Shown here in pieces: positions 32,549 to 40,756 of a stretch of 64,000 nt of DNA. The notes below the pieces were generated by a model, which saw nothing but the letters and a program-made list of their open reading frames with translations, had not been told where the DNA came from and did not search any database. The stretch's first letter is position 1. Each line of letters starts with the position of its first letter. The DNA comes from Ideonella sp. (GTDB taxonomy: Bacteria; Pseudomonadota; Gammaproteobacteria; Burkholderiales; Burkholderiaceae_C): NCBI GenBank assembly GCA_015075165.1, contig JABTUY010000001.1, forward strand, positions 682,001 through 746,000. The letters run 5' to 3'. Made by a program: the position numbers and the translations under genes.

Positions 32549-32740
32549 TCACGCATCGCCGTCGCCGCGCGCTCCCCTGCAAAGGACGGAGCCATTGTCC
32601 ACGTGCACGTCGCACACCCGCTTGCCGTCGCATTCGAAGCGGACGACCAGCTGCAGCCCAAGCGACGCGGCCGCCGCCTCCATGCGGCGCACCGACAACT
32701 CCACACGGGCGCGAAGCAGCTCCTGTGTGTTGTCGGGCAT
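32549..32740 (-). CDS. Small hypothetical protein at island junction
   Basis: From the internal ATG at 32740 this frame gives 63 residues (MPDNTQELLRARVELSVRRM, LGLQLVVRFECDGKRVCDVHV). The pattern suggests a helix followed by a small beta sheet, with two Cys. It starts 8 nt after the end of the truncated Bug receptor fragment. It may be a real small gene or part of a decayed one, and I do not recognise it. Confidence 0.35.
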   Translation of the reverse strand: MPDNTQELLRARVELSVRRMEAAAASLGLQLVVRFECDGKRVCDVHVDNGSVLCRGARGDGDA

Positions 32741-32748
32741 GGGCGCTG

Positions 32749-32916
32749 TCAGCCGATCTTGATGTTGGCCGGGCGGATGACCTCGGTCCACTTCCGCGCC
32801 TGCGAGCGGACGAGTGCGGCAACCTGCCTCGGAGAGTCGGGACAGACCGCAAGCCCGATCTGCAGGAGTGCATCCCTGATCGCGGGCCTGGCGAGCGCGT
32901 TCATCTGCGTCACGAT
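32749..32916 (-). pseudogene. C-terminal remnant of a Bug/TctC-type solute receptor
   Basis: The last 50 residues of a longer open frame read NALARPAIRDALLQIGLAVC, PDSPRQVAALVRSQARKWTE and VIRPANIKIG. This is the typical ending of Bug-family receptors (loss of a conserved P...F-A-x-x-x-R...W pattern is not seen). Upstream, in the same frame to 33345, the sequence no longer resembles the family, so the N-terminal 250 residues are missing or rearranged. Bug receptors are abundant in betaproteobacteria, which supports the host guess. It probably marks where chromosomal DNA was broken. Confidence 0.55.
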
Positions 32917-33350
32917 TCCTGCGGCACGCTCGCGCGTTCGAACACGCCTTGCCCGTCCAAGCCCGGCGCTAAGGCTTCTGGCGAGGACCGCGACGGCTCG
33001 GGCGGCGGCGGACTGGCTACCTGTGGCTTGGGCCGCTTCACGGCGAGCAGTGTCGTTCGCGACTTGGTGCCCGTCAGGACGCGCAGATCGGCCATGCCAA
33101 TCCTCTCCGGCAAGGTCGAAGTTCTTGTCTACAGCAGCGGTGGCACCGGATGCAGCCCTAAAGGCCGGTTCCCGTATCGCAGGGGCTTGATTGTCTGGAG
33201 CCACCAGCCGCACGCCGCCGTTCCGAGCGAATAGAGCTCTTCGGCGACCGATTCCATAGGCTCTCAACCGAATCGACGTGGAAGTCCGTGACTTCAAGCT
33301 GGCTTCCAAACTCGACAGATGCGCCGCGGTACGCCTGCGTGCCATGGCAC
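32917..33350. other. Junction stretch without a recognisable gene
   Basis: About 430 nt between the receptor fragment and the end of the fused oxidoreductase gene. The frames are Arg/Ser-rich and carry no motif. No tRNA, direct repeat or integrase footprint was identified that would define an attachment site. Confidence 0.45.
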
Positions 33351-36300
33351 TCAGGCCGCCTCCGCCTGTGCCTGCCGCACCTGCTCACGCAGCGCCGCCC
33401 GCTCGTCCGCGACCGTCTTCGCGTGCCGCTCGCGCACGCCGCCGTAGCCGCGCACCTTCTCCGGCCAACTGGCCAGCGCCGTTGCCGCGGTCGCGGCGCG
33501 CGCATGGTCGAGGATATGACCGACGTCGTCCTCGTACTGCCCGAGCAACTCGGCGGCCAACTTGCGCTCGGGCGAGTTGCGGAACGGGTCAAGCGCGGTG
33601 CCGCGCAAGTGCCGGCCGTGTTGCAGCACGCGCATCACCTTCAACACCCACGGGCCCAGCTCGCGCTTCCTTAGCTCCCCGGTGAGCGGGTCGCGCTTGG
33701 CGAGCGGCCACGCGCCGAGATGAAAGTGAAGCGTGTAGTCACCGGCGAACTGCGCCTCGATCTGATGCCGAAACTCGGGGGCGCTGAAGAGGCGTGCGAC
33801 CTCGTACTCGTCCTTATTCGCTAGCAGCTTGTAGTAGGAGCGAGCGACGGCGCGCGCCAAGCTGCCACCGGCGCCGAGCGCATCGTCCTTGACGCGCGCC
33901 TTCTCCACGAGCGCTCTGTAGCGCTCGGCGTAGCCGGTGTCCTGGTAGGCGGTGAGACGGCGCGCGCGGTCAGCGACGATGTCGTCGAGCTTGTGCAGCT
34001 TGCGCGGCGCGAACTCGACCACCGTCGCACCGCCTTCGTGCAGCCCGGCTGCGGCCTTCAGCACCTCATCGGGCTCCACCGCCATACGCCGGCCCCAGTC
34101 GAAGCTCGAGCGGTTGAACGCGACGTCCACCCCACTCTGCGCAATCGCCTTCTCGAGCGAGGTGAGTGTCACCGGCACGCGACCGTGCTGCCAGGCGAAG
34201 CCGAGCAGGAACATGTTGGTCGCGATCGAGTCTCCCATCAGCGCGGTCGCGATCCGCTCGGCATCCAGCGCTTGGAGCGCGCCACCGGTGCGCGCCTGCA
34301 GCCGCTCGATCAGGGTCGCCGCGTCGGGGTCCCAGTCGGGCTGGCGGGTGAAGTCACCGGTGGGAATGACCGCGGAGTTCACCACCGCGAAGGTGCGGCC
34401 GGGCGCCATCTTCGAAAGCGCCTCCTGGCCGGCGGCGACGATCAGGTCGCAGCCGATCACGGTGTCGGCCTCGCCCGATGCGAGCCGCGACGAAGGCAAC
34501 GTCGCGCCCGCCGGAAGGAAACGCAGGTGCGACATCACCGCGCCGTACTTTTGCGCCATGCCGGTGAGGTCGAGCACGCTCGCGTTGAGACCGTCGAGGT
34601 GCGCCGCCTGCGCGAGCATCGCGCCAACGGTGACGATGCCGGTGCCGCCGATGCCTGCGAGCACGACGTTCCAGCCCCGCTCCACCGAAGGCAGCGCCGG
34701 TACGGGCAGCGCCTTGGCACCCTCCACCGCCAGCCGCGCCTTGCGCCGCAGCCGCCCGCCGTGCACCGTGACGAAGCTCGGGCAGAAGCCCTGCACGCAG
34801 GAGAAGTCCTTGTTGCAGGTCGACTGGTTGATGCGGCGCTTGCGGCCGAGCTCGGTCTCGAGCGGCTCGACCGACATGCAGTTCGACTTCACGCCGCAGT
34901 CGCCGCACCCCTCGCACACCTCGGGATGTATCCACGTGCGCTTGGGAATGTCGAGCGCCGGGTTCCTCTTGCGCTGGCGGCGCATCTCTGTGGCGCATGC
35001 TTGGTCGTAGATCAGGACCGAGACGCCGTCAAACTCACGCAGCTCGCGCTGCACCTGGTCGAGCTCAGTGCGCGGCCGCACCGGGATACCGTCGGCCAGC
35101 GGCCAGTCGCGGTAGCGGCCCGGGTCGTCTGCGACGACGATGGTCCGGCCGACGCCCTCTGCGCGGGCGATGTCGACCACCTTTCGCACCGTAAGGTCGC
35201 CGTCATGCGGCTGGCCGCCGGTCATCGAGACGTAGCCGTTGAACAGCACCTTGTAGGTGATGCGAGTCTTCGCCGCGACCGCCTGGCGAAGCGCCAGGCT
35301 GCCCGAGTGGAAGAAGGTGCCGTCGCCAATGTTGACGAAGACGTGCTTCTCCGCGGTGAACAGCGACTGGCCGACCCAGAGCATGCCCTCGCCGCCCATG
35401 TGCGTGATCGTGCCGGTGCTGTCGGGCCGGATCCACATCGCCATGCCGTGGCAGCCGATGCCCGCCATCGCCCGGCTGCCCTCGGGCACGACGGTCGAGG
35501 TGTTGTGCGGGCAGCCGGAGCAGAAGTTCGGCATCCGCACCGGGCCGGCCGGCGCCGGCTGCATGGCGCTCGCTGCGGTAAGCGGCATGCCGATCAACGC
35601 CGCGATCGACTTCGCCACCACCTGCGGCGACATCTCGCCGGCGAGCGGAAGCCCGCCGTCGCCGGGCTTCACTGTCTTTCCGCTCACGTGCACCCGGCCC
35701 GCAACGGGTGAGTCGAACAGCAGCGCCTTCACCTGCTCCTCGAGGAACGGCATCTTCTCCTCCACGACGAGGATGCGCTCCAGGCCCTCGGCGAAGGTGG
35801 CGACGATCTCGCGATCGAGCGGCCAGGTCATGCCGATCTTGAGCAGGCGCACCCCGGCCGCGGCGGCCGCTTCGTCGTCGAGGTCGAGCATCGCGAGGGC
35901 GCCGCGCACGTCGCCCCAGCTCTTGCCCGCGCTGACGATCCCCACGCGCGGCTGCGGCGGGTCGAGCACGATCCGGTTGATGCCGTTGGCGCGCACGTAG
36001 GCAAGCACTGCCGGTAGCTTGTGGTCGAAGAGGCGCGCTTCCATCTCCTGCGGCGACTCGTTCCGCCGGATATGCAGGCCGCCCGGCGGCGCCTCGATCG
36101 GCGGCAGCACTGGCACGGGCAGCCCGCCCACGTTCACCTCACTGCTCGTCTCGACCACGTCGGTCGCGAGCTTGAGGGCGATCCAGCAGCCACTGAAGCG
36201 ACTCATCGCGATGCCGTGCAGCCCGTAGTCGAGGATCTCCTGCACGTTCGACGGATAGAGGATCGGGATGCCGCTCGACTTGAGCTGCAACTCCGACTGC

Positions 36301-36758
36301 CCGGTACGTGACGACGATTTGGCCGCATGGTCGTCGCCGGCCAGGGCGAGCACGCCGCCGGTCGGCGAGGTGCCGGCGGTGTTCGCGTGGTGAAGCGCGT
36401 CGGCGCTACGCTCGACGCCCGGGGTCTTGCCGTACCAGATGCCGAACACGCCATCGACGGTCGCGCCGGGATAGAGGTTGACGTACTGGGTGCCCCAGAC
36501 CGCGGTGGCAGCCAGGTCCTCGTTGACGCCAGGCTGGAACTTCACGTTTGCCGCCTCGAGACGGTCCTTGATGCGCCAGAGCTCGAGGTCGTAGGTACCG
36601 AGCGGCGAGCCTCGGTAGCCACAGATGAACGCGCCGGTGTTGAGGCCGGCACCTGCGTCGCGCTGCCGCTGCTCGAGCGGCAGGCGAGCCAGCGCCTCGG
36701 TGCCGGAAAGCATCACGGTGCCCCCGGCGGTGTCGTACTTCTCGTCGGGATATCTCAT
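33351..36758 (-). CDS. Fused indolepyruvate/2-oxoacid:ferredoxin oxidoreductase
   Basis: The 1135-residue protein has the alpha (pyrimidine-binding) part first. It is followed by the TPP core (GDGTFFHSGSLALRQAV from about 476), a ferredoxin-like cluster segment at about 613-661 (CEGCGDCGVKSNC, then CNKDFSC and GFCPSF), the gamma domain (AGIGGTGIVTVGAMLAQAAH) and a C-terminal DUF6537-like region. This is the single-chain form of indolepyruvate ferredoxin oxidoreductase. It decarboxylates an aryl- or branched 2-oxoacid to the acyl-CoA and reduces ferredoxin. Its ATG overlaps the acyl-CoA ligase stop by 4 nt, so it is the last gene of module A. The real substrate is unknown. Confidence 0.93.
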   Translation of the reverse strand: MRYPDEKYDTAGGTVMLSGTEALARLPLEQRQRDAGAGLNTGAFICGYRGSPLGTYDLELWRIKDRLEAANVKFQPGVNEDLAATAVWGTQYVNLYPGATVDGVFGIWYGKTPGVERSADALHHANTAGTSPTGGVLALAGDDHAAKSSSRTGQSELQLKSSGIPILYPSNVQEILDYGLHGIAMSRFSGCWIALKLATDVVETSSEVNVGGLPVPVLPPIEAPPGGLHIRRNESPQEMEARLFDHKLPAVLAYVRANGINRIVLDPPQPRVGIVSAGKSWGDVRGALAMLDLDDEAAAAAGVRLLKIGMTWPLDREIVATFAEGLERILVVEEKMPFLEEQVKALLFDSPVAGRVHVSGKTVKPGDGGLPLAGEMSPQVVAKSIAALIGMPLTAASAMQPAPAGPVRMPNFCSGCPHNTSTVVPEGSRAMAGIGCHGMAMWIRPDSTGTITHMGGEGMLWVGQSLFTAEKHVFVNIGDGTFFHSGSLALRQAVAAKTRITYKVLFNGYVSMTGGQPHDGDLTVRKVVDIARAEGVGRTIVVADDPGRYRDWPLADGIPVRPRTELDQVQRELREFDGVSVLIYDQACATEMRRQRKRNPALDIPKRTWIHPEVCEGCGDCGVKSNCMSVEPLETELGRKRRINQSTCNKDFSCVQGFCPSFVTVHGGRLRRKARLAVEGAKALPVPALPSVERGWNVVLAGIGGTGIVTVGAMLAQAAHLDGLNASVLDLTGMAQKYGAVMSHLRFLPAGATLPSSRLASGEADTVIGCDLIVAAGQEALSKMAPGRTFAVVNSAVIPTGDFTRQPDWDPDAATLIERLQARTGGALQALDAERIATALMGDSIATNMFLLGFAWQHGRVPVTLTSLEKAIAQSGVDVAFNRSSFDWGRRMAVEPDEVLKAAAGLHEGGATVVEFAPRKLHKLDDIVADRARRLTAYQDTGYAERYRALVEKARVKDDALGAGGSLARAVARSYYKLLANKDEYEVARLFSAPEFRHQIEAQFAGDYTLHFHLGAWPLAKRDPLTGELRKRELGPWVLKVMRVLQHGRHLRGTALDPFRNSPERKLAAELLGQYEDDVGHILDHARAATAATALASWPEKVRGYGGVRERHAKTVADERAALREQVRQAQAEAA

Positions 36759-38440
36759 GTCGATTCCTCGGATGCCGGCGAGGCGCCGCTCGCGCTGCCC
36801 ACGCGCCGCGCGAGATCGCGAAGTGCGACACCGGCAGCCTTGCGGTCCCAGCTCTCGCCCTGCGCGTCGCGCAGCTCGGCCTTCATCACCTTGTTGGTGG
36901 GCGTGCGCGGCAAGGCCGTGATCGCCTGGAGGTAGCGCGGCACCATGTAGTGCGGCAGCAGGCGCACCAAGTGCTCGAGCAGGTCTTCCGGCGCCCAGGC
37001 ATGGCCGGGCTGCAGCGCGACGAAGAGCTTGATGTCGTCGTCGGACTCATAGCCCGACGGCACGCCGATCGCAGCACATTCGCGTACCGCGGGATGAAGC
37101 GCCGCCGCCGACTCGATTTCGTACGACGAGATGTTCTCGGCTCGGCGCCGGATCCGGTCGCCCAGGCGGTCGACGAAGTGGTACCAGCCGTCAGCATCGA
37201 CATAGGCTGCGTCTCCAGTGTGGAACCAGAGGTTGCGCCACGCCCGGACCGTCTTCTCTGGCAAGCCGATGTAGCCCTGCATCATGGTCCACGGCCGCTT
37301 CGGCCGGACGACGAGCTCGCCCACCTGCCCGGCAGGCACCTCGAAATCGGTCTCGGGATCGACGACGCGTACATCGGCCCAGTCGGAGTTCAGCTTCCCG
37401 CAAGTGCCCGTGTGCAGCGGCTCGTCGAGCGGACACCAGAGGGGGTTGTTCACCTCGGTCATTCCCCACACCTCGACGCCGCGCACGCCGAAGCGGCGCT
37501 CGAAGTCGGCGGCGATACGGCGCGGAAACGGCGACGCCATCAGCCGCTCGAGCGGGTTTTCTGCGTCATCGGCCGCTGACGGCATCGCATGCACCATCTC
37601 AAGCATCGCGCCGTGCGCGAGCGTCGCAGTCGCGCCGCTCTCGCGGATGCGCGACAGCCACCGTTCGGCGCGAAACTGCCGGTCAAGCACGACCTGCGCA
37701 CCTGAGAGAAGCCCGGCGTAGAGCGAGATGAACTTGCCCGCGGTGTGGAACATCGGGTGAAAGCAGTACAGCGTGTCGCGCGACGCGAGGCGAAGCCCCT
37801 GCACTGTCTGCAAGGCGAGCGCATAAGCCTGCGCATGCGGGATCATCACGCCCTTCGCCGGACCGCTCGTGCCCGACGTGTAGATGACCGAGGCGAGCGA
37901 CGAGACGTCGGGCTCGGCCCTCGGCTCAGCGGGCGCCGACGACAGCGAGTCGAGCGGCACGAGCTCGATGCGCGAAAACCCCGCTGGCTCGCGCCCTGCG
38001 CCCTCGCCGTCTGGCAAGCGGAACCAGACGATCCGCTTCAGGTGCTCGAGGCGTGGCTCGGCCTCCCGCAGCACGCCGAGGAAGCGCACCTCAGCGATCA
38101 GCACCTTGGCTTGCACCAAGTTCAGCGCATGCTCGAGCGGATTGCCCCGGTAGCCGGTGTTGACCATCACATCGGCGGCGCCGAGCAGGTTCGCCCCCAT
38201 CCATGCGTGGATCGCGGTGCGGCAGTTCGGCGACATGACCGCGACGAGGTCGCCCGCGCCGACGCCCGCAGCGCGCAAGGTCCCCGTCATCGCCAGCGCC
38301 GCGCTACGGCATTCGGCGAAGGTCTCGGTGCCCTCGCCCTCGGTCGTGACGCACGGCCGGTCGGGCGTCTCGACGACACGCGCGTCGAGCGCCCGCGGCA
38401 GTGTCCAGCGGTGCGGCTCGAGCTCGGGCAACGTGGTCAC
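36755..38440 (-). CDS. Acyl-CoA ligase (AMP-binding, CaiC-like), module A
   Basis: The start at GTG 38440 overlaps the GH88-like stop as GTGA. The 561-residue protein has the AMP-binding motif VIYTSGTSGPAKGVMIPH, then VWGMTEVNNP, the adenylate-binding FHTGDAAYVDADGWYHFVDRLGDRIRRRAENIS and a C-terminal lysine region TPTNKVMKAELR. It activates a carboxylate to its CoA thioester at the expense of ATP. It is strikingly similar in layout to the ligase at 55567-57231 (for example HPMFHTAGKFISLYAGLLSG versus HPLFHMSPRFCAFYAAMLTG). Both are likely to act on related substrates. The substrate cannot be read from sequence. Confidence 0.92.
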   Translation of the reverse strand: MTTLPELEPHRWTLPRALDARVVETPDRPCVTTEGEGTETFAECRSAALAMTGTLRAAGVGAGDLVAVMSPNCRTAIHAWMGANLLGAADVMVNTGYRGNPLEHALNLVQAKVLIAEVRFLGVLREAEPRLEHLKRIVWFRLPDGEGAGREPAGFSRIELVPLDSLSSAPAEPRAEPDVSSLASVIYTSGTSGPAKGVMIPHAQAYALALQTVQGLRLASRDTLYCFHPMFHTAGKFISLYAGLLSGAQVVLDRQFRAERWLSRIRESGATATLAHGAMLEMVHAMPSAADDAENPLERLMASPFPRRIAADFERRFGVRGVEVWGMTEVNNPLWCPLDEPLHTGTCGKLNSDWADVRVVDPETDFEVPAGQVGELVVRPKRPWTMMQGYIGLPEKTVRAWRNLWFHTGDAAYVDADGWYHFVDRLGDRIRRRAENISSYEIESAAALHPAVRECAAIGVPSGYESDDDIKLFVALQPGHAWAPEDLLEHLVRLLPHYMVPRYLQAITALPRTPTNKVMKAELRDAQGESWDRKAAGVALRDLARRVGSASGASPASEEST

Positions 38441-39468
38441 GCGTTCAGCTGCTTCCTCAAGGCGTGCGTCGCGAGGAGGAAGAAGCCCTGGCCGAAGAGC
38501 GTGCTGCCGAACGGAACGCCAGGCCCGCCGGGCGGCACCGCGACACCGGGCACGGCGCCGTCGTCGGTCACGGAGAGCGCAACCGCACGCCAAGCCCGGG
38601 TCGCCGCCTCCAAGATCTTCTGATCGACGATGCCGCGTTCGGCGGCCTTGGCTGCGGCATAAGCGAACATCACCGTCGACGACGCCTCGAGCTTTGAGAA
38701 CGGATCGTCGAGGATGTGGCGCAGGAAGCCGCTCCGATCCTGCAGCGACTGCATCGCCTCGAGCGCGGCCTTGCAGGTGTCGGCGACGTACTTCGCGCGC
38801 GGGTGGTCGGGCGCGAGCTCGAGCAGATCGACCGCGGCGCACACGAGCCAGCCGTTGCCGCGCGCCCAGAGGGTCGACTGCGGAAAGTGGTTCGGTGTCT
38901 CGCACCAGGCGTGGCGGGTTAGGCCAGTGAACGGGTCGATCAGGTGCTGGCCGTGCACCTCGTATTGGGCGAAGGCCTCATCGAGGCAATGGGTCTCGCC
39001 GGTGATGCGCCCGTAGCGCGCCAGGAACGGGCCCATCAGGTAGATGAAGTCAATCCAGAGCTCCTTCGACTCCTGGCGGCAGGAGATGCCGCCGTCGCGG
39101 GTGCGCGGCGCGCGCAGGACCGCCTCCGCCTGCAGCTTCGCCGCCTCGAGGTAGCGCGCTTCCTTCTTCTGCTCGTACAGCTGGAGCATCGGCGCGCCGA
39201 TGCTGGCGGAGAGAGTGCCGGTCGGGGTAAAGGTGCGCACGTGGCCGTGCGGCAGGTCGATGCGCTCGCTGTAGCAGAGATAGCCGTCGCTGCCCTGGGT
39301 ATCGACCGCGCGGTCGATCCAGCGTTTGATACCCTTCACCGACTCGGCGTCGTTCCAGGCCAGCACACCAGACATCGCGGGCGCCTTCTCCCACGGGTCG
39401 CGTTCGTTTGGATTTGCGAGCGTCCAGCGAGTGACGCGGGCGACGAGTTCTTTCGGATCGAGAAACAT
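38437..39468 (-). CDS. Glycoside hydrolase family 88/105-like (unsaturated glucuronyl hydrolase)
   Basis: The 343-residue protein resembles GH88/GH105 (YesR/YteR) enzymes, six-hairpin proteins that hydrate 4,5-unsaturated uronides. Visible features are ELWIDFIYLMGPFLARYGR, YEVHGQHLIDPFTGLTRHAW, PQSTLWARGNGWLVCAAVDLLELAP and GSTLFGQGFFLLA, matching the D-x-x-F/Y-M and WARGNGW motifs of the family. It has no signal peptide, so it would act in the cytoplasm. Its place inside an acyl-CoA operon, overlapped by the ligase gene, is odd. It may act on a sugar conjugate of the substrate, or on a non-sugar ring. Confidence 0.8.
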   Translation of the reverse strand: MFLDPKELVARVTRWTLANPNERDPWEKAPAMSGVLAWNDAESVKGIKRWIDRAVDTQGSDGYLCYSERIDLPHGHVRTFTPTGTLSASIGAPMLQLYEQKKEARYLEAAKLQAEAVLRAPRTRDGGISCRQESKELWIDFIYLMGPFLARYGRITGETHCLDEAFAQYEVHGQHLIDPFTGLTRHAWCETPNHFPQSTLWARGNGWLVCAAVDLLELAPDHPRAKYVADTCKAALEAMQSLQDRSGFLRHILDDPFSKLEASSTVMFAYAAAKAAERGIVDQKILEAATRAWRAVALSVTDDGAVPGVAVPPGGPGVPFGSTLFGQGFFLLATHALRKQLNA

Positions 39469-39507
39469 GGATGGGACTCCTGCGTGGAAAACCCGCGGCC
39501 GACCGGC

Positions 39508-40284
39508 TCAGCGGTGCTTGTACTTCGGGGGGCGTTTCTCGATGAAGGCCTGGGCGCCTTCGCGCTGGTCGGCGAAGGCAAACACCGACTGGGCTAGGCG
39601 GCGCTCGACGCGAACGCCCTCGGAGAGCGTCGTCTCGTAGGCGCGGTTCACCGCCTCCTTGGTCATCATCACCATCGGCTGCGGATGGCCGGCAATGACC
39701 TCGGCGGTGCGGATCGCCTCGTCGAGGAGCTGGCTGTCGGGCACGATGCGGCTGACGAGGCCGCAGCGCTCGGCTTCCTCGGCGTCCATCATCCGGCCGC
39801 TGAGGCACATCTCCATCGCCTTCGACTTGCCGATGAAGCGCGCCAGCCGCTGCGTGCCACCGGCGCCGGGCATCACGCCGACCTTGATCTCGGGCTGGCC
39901 GAAGCGCGCCTTGTCGGAGGCGAGGATGAAGTCGCACATCATCGCCAGCTCGCAGCCGCCGCCGAGGGCGAGGCCGTTCACCGCGGCGATCACCGGCTTG
40001 CGGGTGCGGGTGACGCGCTCCCAGTTGCGGGTGAGGAAATCCTCGCCGAACGCCTCGGGATAGGTCTTGAACGCCATCTCCTTGATGTCGGCGCCGGCGG
40101 CGAAGGCGCGGCCACTGCCGGTAAGCACCATGCAACCGATCGCTTCGTCGGCCTCGAGCGCGTCGATGGCGTGCGTCAGCTCGTCCATCAGCCGGTTGTT
40201 CAGCGCGTTCAGCGCCTCGGTGCGGATCAACGTGACGATGCCGACGCGGCCGCGCCGCTCGACCTTCAACGTCTCGTAGTTCAT
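39508..40284 (-). CDS. Enoyl-CoA hydratase/isomerase (crotonase), module A
   Basis: The 258-residue protein is full length. The oxyanion-hole segment is AFAAGADIKEM and the second is NGLALGGGCELAMMCD followed by FGQPEIKVGVMPGAGGTQRL. Both catalytic Glu of the hydratase subclass (in CELA and QPEIKVG) are present. It would hydrate a 2-enoyl-CoA to the 3-hydroxyacyl-CoA. It overlaps the MaoC-like gene by 4 nt. It belongs to the same functional class as the gene at 59357, but the second half of the protein differs. Confidence 0.93.
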   Translation of the reverse strand: MNYETLKVERRGRVGIVTLIRTEALNALNNRLMDELTHAIDALEADEAIGCMVLTGSGRAFAAGADIKEMAFKTYPEAFGEDFLTRNWERVTRTRKPVIAAVNGLALGGGCELAMMCDFILASDKARFGQPEIKVGVMPGAGGTQRLARFIGKSKAMEMCLSGRMMDAEEAERCGLVSRIVPDSQLLDEAIRTAEVIAGHPQPMVMMTKEAVNRAYETTLSEGVRVERRLAQSVFAFADQREGAQAFIEKRPPKYKHR

Positions 40285-40745
40285 GCCGTGCCCTTGCCCG
40301 CGTCGTACGGCAGGAACTTGATCAGGTGGTCGCCGGCAAGCACCTGCTTACCGTCCTGGTTCGTCACCTTGAGCTCGGCATGGGTGCGCAACTTCTCCTT
40401 GTCGATCTTCGTGATCCGGTACTCGACGCGGATCGTGTCGCCGAAGAACACGGGCCCGAGGAAACGGATCTTGTCGTAGCCCGCGGCGACGCCGTCGATG
40501 CCGTACTTGACGCCGAACATCGCCGCTGCTGCCGAGGTGAAGCCGACGACAAGCGCGCCCTGCGCGATCCGCGTCTTGTAAACCGAGCCCTTCATGTAGC
40601 GCTCGTTCACATGGTTGGGCGAGAAGTCGCCGCAAATGCCAGCGAAGAGATAGACATCGGATTCGCTGATCGTCTTTTCGAGCACTACGGAATCGCCAAT
40701 CCGGATGTCGTCGATGCTGGCGTGCTTGTCGCTCGGTTGAAGCAT
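40281..40745 (-). CDS. MaoC-like (R)-enoyl-CoA hydratase, module A
   Basis: The 154-residue hot-dog-fold protein starts at ATG 40745. The hydratase-2 motif region is SDVYLFAGICGDFSPNHVNERYM, with the Asp and His of the dyad in G-D-x-x-x-x-H, followed by RIAQGALVVGF. A conserved YDKIRFLGPVFFGDTIRVEYRI follows. The paralogue at 48747 has nearly the same pattern (SDVYLFAGITGDLSDVHCNEEYM, YDKVRFVGPVYFGDTVTV). MaoC hydratases add water to the 2-enoyl-CoA with R stereochemistry, so module A carries two hydratase types. It is 11 nt downstream of the CoA-transferase gene. Confidence 0.92.
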   Translation of the reverse strand: MLQPSDKHASIDDIRIGDSVVLEKTISESDVYLFAGICGDFSPNHVNERYMKGSVYKTRIAQGALVVGFTSAAAAMFGVKYGIDGVAAGYDKIRFLGPVFFGDTIRVEYRITKIDKEKLRTHAELKVTNQDGKQVLAGDHLIKFLPYDAGKGTA

Positions 40746-40756
40746 GGGAGTGCCTT

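Noticed and set aside
32910-33113. 67-codon - strand frame that might be the N-terminal part of the Bug receptor
   Set aside because: It shows none of the conserved receptor motifs and is in a different frame from the recognisable C-terminus.
33993-35711. 572-codon + strand frame inside the oxidoreductase gene
   Set aside because: The composition is Arg/His/Ala-rich, and it lies fully opposite a fused oxidoreductase with TPP and Fe-S motifs.
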